Source: CAXYVC01 sp964292295
Lineage (GTDB): Bacteria; Acidobacteriota; Holophagae; Holophagales; Holophagaceae
Assembly (NCBI GenBank): GCA_964292295.1
Contig: CAXYVC010000119.1
Coordinates: 1-8,443 of the forward strand
DNA length: 8,443 bases
Direction: 5' to 3'
The position numbers and the translations under genes were made by a program. This document shows positions 5,694 through 8,443 of the stretch, piece after piece (within the stretch, counting starts at the first letter, position 1; the number at the start of each line of letters is the position of its first letter). The notes beneath the pieces are model-generated. The model was not told the origin of the DNA, did not search any database, and worked only from the letters and a program-made list of their open reading frames with translations.

Positions 5694-6731
5694 TTGACCC
5701 GTCTTCTCGAAGCCCGCCACGCCACCCAGCTGCCGGACCAGCCCGCGGAATGGATCCACGTCCTGCCTGCCGGCCGCTTCCAGGGCCGGGACGGGCGGGG
5801 GCCCTACCACCTCAAGGACGCGCCGGCTGTCATCGCGGCGACCCACGCCTACCTCGGCGGCATCGACCTGGTGGTGGATTACGACCACCAGACCCTGAAG
5901 GCCGACCAGCATTCCGGCGCCGTTCCGGCTGCGGGCTGGTGCAAAGAGCTGGAGGCCCGCGAGGACGGGATCTGGGCTCGGGTCGCCTGGACCGACGCCG
6001 CTTCGGCCGCCCTCCAGGCGAAGGAATACCGCTACTTCAGCCCCGTCTACGACTACGACCCCCGCACCGGCGAGGTCGTCCGGCTCAAGCTGGGCGCCCT
6101 CACCAACGTCCCCAACCTCCACCTGCAGGCGGTCGCGAGCCGCCAAGGAGACGCCATGAACGAACTCATGGAGCGGTTGTGCTACCTGCTCAACCTGCCC
6201 CTGACCACCACTGCCGAGGAAATGAAGGCCCAGCTCGACAAGCTGAAGACCATGCTGGCCGGCGTCGAAGCCACAGCCGCCGCCTCCGCCGAGCTGGCCC
6301 AGGCCCTCGGCCTGGAGGCCGGCGCGGCCCTGCCGGCCATCGCCACGGCCGTCCAGTCCCGCCTGGCCCAGGGCCCGGATCCCGCCCAGTGGGTTCCCAA
6401 GGCCCAGTACGACCAGGTGGCCATGAGCCTCGCCACCCTGCAGGCTGACCAGAAGAAGGACGGCGTGGCCCGCCTGGTGGCCGAGGCCATGGCGAGCGGC
6501 AAGGTCGCCCCCGCCATGGAGTCTTGGGCCACGGACTACGCCAGCCGGGACCTGGAGGGCTTCCAGGCCTTCGTGGCCTCCGCTCCCGTCCTCGTGGCGC
6601 CTGGCGGCTCGCCCCAGGGCGCGCCGCCTCAGACCGCCGCCCATTCCCTCACCCCCGAGGATGAGGCCGTCGCTCAGGTCCTGGGCCTGGCCAAGGACGC
6701 CTTCCTCGCTTCCAAGAAGGAGCAGGCATGA
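5694..6731 (+). CDS. Mu-like prophage I protease / prohead maturation protease
   Basis: A 345-residue protein matching the Mu gpI family (Mu I is about 360 residues). It is the prohead protease that processes the scaffold and head proteins during capsid maturation. Family-typical features in the N-terminal half are the WIHVLPAGRF start (20-29), VDYDHQTL (61-68), GWCKELEAREDGIWARVAWT (81-100), YRYFSPVYDYD (112-122) and ALTNVPNLHLQAV (135-147). The C-terminal half is helical and Ala/Gln/Lys-rich, as expected of a scaffold segment. The start is TTG at 5694 with GGAG at 5682-5685, 8 bases away; no ATG lies nearby in frame. The ribosome site is partly buried in a hairpin (5675-5688). The stop overlaps the next gene (ATGA). 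An internal start at 6156 would yield a separate scaffold protein. I do not assign the catalytic residues with certainty; His65 is the best-placed candidate. Confidence 0.92.
   Translation: MTRLLEARHATQLPDQPAEWIHVLPAGRFQGRDGRGPYHLKDAPAVIAATHAYLGGIDLVVDYDHQTLKADQHSGAVPAAGWCKELEAREDGIWARVAWTDAASAALQAKEYRYFSPVYDYDPRTGEVVRLKLGALTNVPNLHLQAVASRQGDAMNELMERLCYLLNLPLTTTAEEMKAQLDKLKTMLAGVEATAAASAELAQALGLEAGAALPAIATAVQSRLAQGPDPAQWVPKAQYDQVAMSLATLQADQKKDGVARLVAEAMASGKVAPAMESWATDYASRDLEGFQAFVASAPVLVAPGGSPQGAPPQTAAHSLTPEDEAVAQVLGLAKDAFLASKKEQA
6156..6731 (+). CDS. Nested in-frame scaffold protein (Mu Z-like) from an internal start in the protease gene
   Basis: ATG 6156 is in frame with the protease (codon 155) and is preceded by AAGGAG at 6145-6150, 5 bases away. 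That is a better ribosome site than the one at the protease start. Translation would give a 191-residue protein, MNELMERLCYLLNLPL onward, made of Leu/Ala-rich amphipathic helix, a middle Pro/Gly-poor helical stretch and an acidic-to-basic tail (ending KKEQA). It begins exactly where the protease domain ends (after ALTNVPNL). In Mu, gene I encodes the protease and the Z scaffold is made from an internal in-frame start, as with lambda C/Nu3; this arrangement reproduces it. Existence of the separate product is inferred from the ribosome site and family precedent. Confidence 0.7.
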   Translation: MNELMERLCYLLNLPLTTTAEEMKAQLDKLKTMLAGVEATAAASAELAQALGLEAGAALPAIATAVQSRLAQGPDPAQWVPKAQYDQVAMSLATLQADQKKDGVARLVAEAMASGKVAPAMESWATDYASRDLEGFQAFVASAPVLVAPGGSPQGAPPQTAAHSLTPEDEAVAQVLGLAKDAFLASKKEQA

Positions 6732-7141
6732 CCGCCACCGCCACCGACCGCCGCACCGACGAGCGGGAGGCCCGGGTCTACGTCGACCCCATGGCCTCCG
6801 CCGTGAAGATCAACGCCGGGGCCCTGGTGGTCCTGGATGCCTCCGGCAACGCCAAGCCTGGCGTCACCGGCACGGGGCTTATCGCCCGGGGCCGGGCCGA
6901 GGAGACCAAGGACAACACGTCCGGCGCCGCCGGCGCCCTCACCGTCAAGGTCAAGGCCGGCTGCTTCGCCTACGGCACCGACGGCACCCTCACCCGCGCC
7001 CACCTCGGCAAGACCGTCTACATCGTGGACGACCAGACCCTCTCTGCCACGGACGGCTCGTCCACCCGCAGCGCCGCCGGCGTCCTGAAGGACCTGGAGG
7101 GCAGCGGCTCCACCGCCATCGCCTGGGTCCAGGTCGGATAA
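6728..7141 (+). CDS. Small beta-rich capsid decoration/cement-type protein (DUF2190-like)
   Basis: A 137-residue protein starting at ATG 6728 within an ATGA overlap, with AAGGAG at 6717-6722, 5 bases away. After a hydrophilic N-terminus (about 20 residues) it is rich in short strands and Gly/Thr/Ser turns: INAGALVVLDASGNAKPG, GLIARGRAEET, LTVKVKAGCFAYG, GKTVYIVDDQTLSA, AAGVLKDLEG, AIAWVQVG. Such small Gly-rich beta proteins with GxxVYxVDDQTxS-type motifs usually sit directly before the gpT capsid gene in Mu-like phages and resemble head decoration proteins. There is no catalytic motif or signal peptide. A stabilising role on the outside of the capsid is inferred from gene position and composition. 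The DUF2190 label is tentative. Confidence 0.65.
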   Translation: MTATATDRRTDEREARVYVDPMASAVKINAGALVVLDASGNAKPGVTGTGLIARGRAEETKDNTSGAAGALTVKVKAGCFAYGTDGTLTRAHLGKTVYIVDDQTLSATDGSSTRSAAGVLKDLEGSGSTAIAWVQVG

Positions 7142-7151
7142 GGAGGCTCCC

Positions 7152-8030
7152 ATGATCATCAACCGGGCCGCGCTCGCGGCGCCTTTCACCGGCTTCAAGG
7201 CCTCCTTCCAGGAGGGCTTCCGGACCGGCACCCCCCAGTGGCAGCGGATCGCCACGCTGGTTCCTTCCAACACCAAGAAGGAGTTCTACGCCTGGCTGGG
7301 CCAGTGGCCCCGCTTCCGGGAGTGGATCGGCGACCGCCAGCTCAAGAGCCTCGCCACCGCCAAGTACGAGATCGAGAACAAGCCCTTCGAGAGCACGGTC
7401 GCCGTGGACCGGGATGACCTCGAAGACGACCAGTTCGGCATCTACGCCCCCATGTTCAAGGAACTGGGCTTCGCCTCGGCCATGCACCCGGACGAGCTGG
7501 TCTTCGCCCTGCTGGCGGCGGGCTTCGGCTCCCCCTGCTACGACGGGCAGTATTTCTTCGACACGGATCATCCGCTGGGCTCCGGCGTCGCCAGCAACTT
7601 CGGCGGCGGCAGCGGGACCCCCTGGTACCTCCTGGACACCACCCGGGCCCTGAAGCCCCTGATCTTCCAGAAGCGCAAGGACTACGTGCTGACCTCCATG
7701 GTCAAGGACGAGGACGAGGCGGTCTTCATGCGCAAGGAATACCGCTACGGTGTGGACGCCCGCTGCAACGTGGGCTACGGCTTCTGGCAGATGGCGGCGG
7801 CCTCCAAGCAGACCCTGGACGCCACCAACTACAAGGCGCTGCGCACCGCCATGAAGGCCCTGAAGAGCGACGAGGGCCGTCCCCTGGGCATCCGGCCCAA
7901 CCTGATCGTGGTGCCCCCCACCCTCGAGGACGCCGCCCGGGACCTCTTCGTGTCCGACCGCCTGGCCGGCGGCGCCACCAACCCCCTGAAGGGTGAGGTC
8001 GAGATCCTCGTCGTGCCCCAGCTGGGATAG
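7152..8030 (+). CDS. Major capsid protein, Mu gpT family
   Basis: A 292-residue head subunit, close to Mu T (about 305). Hallmarks are the MIINRAALAAPFTGFKASF start, EFYAWLGQWPRFREWIGDRQ (44-63), the FESTVAVDRDDLEDDQFG strand (79-96), YDGQYFFDTDHPLGSG (130-145), WYLLDTTRALKPLIFQKR (158-175), EYRYGVDARCNVGYGFWQMA (196-215), RPLGIRPNLIVVPPTLEDAAR and the terminal EVEILVVPQLG, at which the family normally ends. It is therefore complete. ATG 7152 has AGGAGG at 7141-7146, 5 bases away, the best ribosome site in the window, as expected for the most abundant virion protein. The gene begins 10 bases after the stop of the decoration-type gene. Assembly would use the scaffold and protease encoded just upstream. 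Confidence 0.96.
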   Translation: MIINRAALAAPFTGFKASFQEGFRTGTPQWQRIATLVPSNTKKEFYAWLGQWPRFREWIGDRQLKSLATAKYEIENKPFESTVAVDRDDLEDDQFGIYAPMFKELGFASAMHPDELVFALLAAGFGSPCYDGQYFFDTDHPLGSGVASNFGGGSGTPWYLLDTTRALKPLIFQKRKDYVLTSMVKDEDEAVFMRKEYRYGVDARCNVGYGFWQMAAASKQTLDATNYKALRTAMKALKSDEGRPLGIRPNLIVVPPTLEDAARDLFVSDRLAGGATNPLKGEVEILVVPQLG

Positions 8031-8045
8031 CAGCCAACGCTGTCC

Positions 8046-8112
8046 GGGGGGCCGGGCTGACGCCCTAACCCCCCCCGGCCCCCCGCGCCCTCGGAGGTCG
8101 AGCCTCCTCGGG
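8046..8112 (+). terminator. Strong G+C double hairpin after the capsid gene (possible partial terminator)
   Basis: An 11-bp perfect stem GGGGGGCCGGG (8046-8056) / CCCGGCCCCCC (8074-8084) with a 17-base loop begins 15 bases after the capsid stop. A second hairpin follows: GGAGG (8093-8097), loop TCGAG, CCTCC (8103-8107), extended by CCC/GGG across a TC/TC internal loop, then CTTTCT. The T tract is too poor for a classical intrinsic terminator. It may attenuate transcription or protect the 3' end of the capsid message, lowering expression of the downstream genes. Confidence 0.4.
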
Positions 8113-8147
8113 CTTTCTCCTCCACAGACCCTTTCACGAGGCTTTCC

Positions 8148-8354
8148 ATGACCGACAACCCCAAGACCGTGCCTGGCCTGCGGATCCGCGCCGTCCCCGA
8201 GAACGGGTTCTGCCGATCCGGCCGCCGCTGGAGCCGCGAGGCCCAGGACGTGCCCCAGTCCGAGTTCACCAAGGCCCAGATCAAGGCCCTCCGCGAGGAG
8301 CCCAACCTGGTCGTGGTGGACGTGGAGATCGAGCTGCCCAAGGACGAGGCCTAG
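8148..8354 (+). CDS. Mu-like FluMu gp35 / HI1506-related protein
   Basis: A 68-residue protein with the compact FluMu N-terminal domain pattern: LRIRAVPENGFCRSGRRWSR (residues about 11-30), then VPQSEFTKAQIKALREEPNLVVVDVEIE. This family (Mu gp35, Haemophilus FluMu HI1506) follows the major head gene in many Mu-like phages; its exact role is not established, and head-completion or neck function is assumed from position. Members are often longer, so this is a minimal single-domain version. ATG 8148 has GAGG at 8138-8141, 6 bases away. The gene lies behind the hairpins at 8046-8112 and is followed by the gp36-like gene 2 bases later. Confidence 0.85.
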   Translation: MTDNPKTVPGLRIRAVPENGFCRSGRRWSREAQDVPQSEFTKAQIKALREEPNLVVVDVEIELPKDEA

Positions 8355-8356
8355 CC

Positions 8357-8443
8357 ATGTCCTACGCCACGGTGGACCAGATGGTGGCCCGGTTCGGGGA
8401 GCAGGAGCTGATCCAGCTCTCCGACCCGGGGGCCCAGGCGCTG
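8357..8443 (+). CDS. DUF1320 family protein, Mu gp36-like (partial, runs off right edge)
   Basis: The first 29 codons are visible. MSYATVDQMVARFGEQELIQLSD is the typical DUF1320 N-terminus (Mu gp36, a head-tail joining candidate by position). ATG 8357 lies 2 bases after the previous TAG. The ribosome site would be GACGAGG just before that stop. The frame stays open to the end of the window. Confidence 0.85.
   Translation, partial: MSYATVDQMVARFGEQELIQLSDPGAQAL

Noticed and set aside
5391..6644. Minus-strand open frame of 417 codons across the leader and protease gene
   Set aside because: Gly/Ala/Val-rich shadow; it also runs through the tRNA-like element, and no ribosome site or domain supports it.
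1..8443. CRISPR array, insertion sequence or rRNA
   Set aside because: No regularly spaced repeats, transposase motifs, terminal inverted repeats or rRNA-like stretches were seen.

Overview
This window is part of the late structural region of a Mu-like transposable prophage (or phage). Eight complete plus-strand genes follow the Mu late order: a small membrane protein, the DUF1804 small terminase (Mu gp27), the large terminase (gp28), the DUF935 portal (gp29), the MuF head protein (gp30/F), the I protease with a nested Z-like scaffold start, a small decoration-type protein, the gpT major head subunit, and a FluMu gp35-like protein. The window cuts a gene at each end: an Rz1-like spanin tail on the left and a DUF1320 (gp36) start on the right. 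DNA is very G+C rich (about 70 % by eye), with heavy G/C third positions. This suggests a high-G+C Gram-negative host such as an acidobacterium, a deltaproteobacterial lineage or a betaproteobacterium, but the window carries no host gene that would decide it.

Layout. 1-480: end of the lysis module (spanin-like protein, then a coiled-coil plus single-membrane-helix protein). 480-4154: packaging and portal genes, tightly overlapped (TGATG or 8-base overlaps), which implies translational coupling. 4147-5409: MuF protein with a C-terminal domain that resembles the phage Barnase/EndoU/ColicinE5-D/RelE-type nuclease modules and is visibly less G+C rich than its neighbours. 5410-5693: the only long gap. 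It holds a minus-strand tRNA-like gene with its own sigma70-like promoter, followed by a leader full of small dyads and a perfect tandem 11-bp repeat. 5694-8030: protease/scaffold, decoration protein and major capsid. 8031-8147: a short gap with a strong G+C hairpin. 8148-8443: gp35-like and the start of gp36-like.

How the genes work together. Small and large terminase drive DNA into the prohead through the DUF935 portal. The MuF protein is a minor head component. The I protease and its in-frame scaffold product shape and mature the gpT shell, and the small beta-rich protein probably decorates it. gp35/gp36-like proteins belong to the head completion/neck side. Mu gene G (gp31), which lies between F and I in Mu, is not present here; the tRNA-like element and leader occupy that place.

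The least ordinary part is 5000-5693: a nuclease-like MuF tail beside an opposite-strand tRNA-like RNA that does not fold as a normal decoding tRNA and can adopt alternative pairings. A functional link between the two is a hypothesis only.
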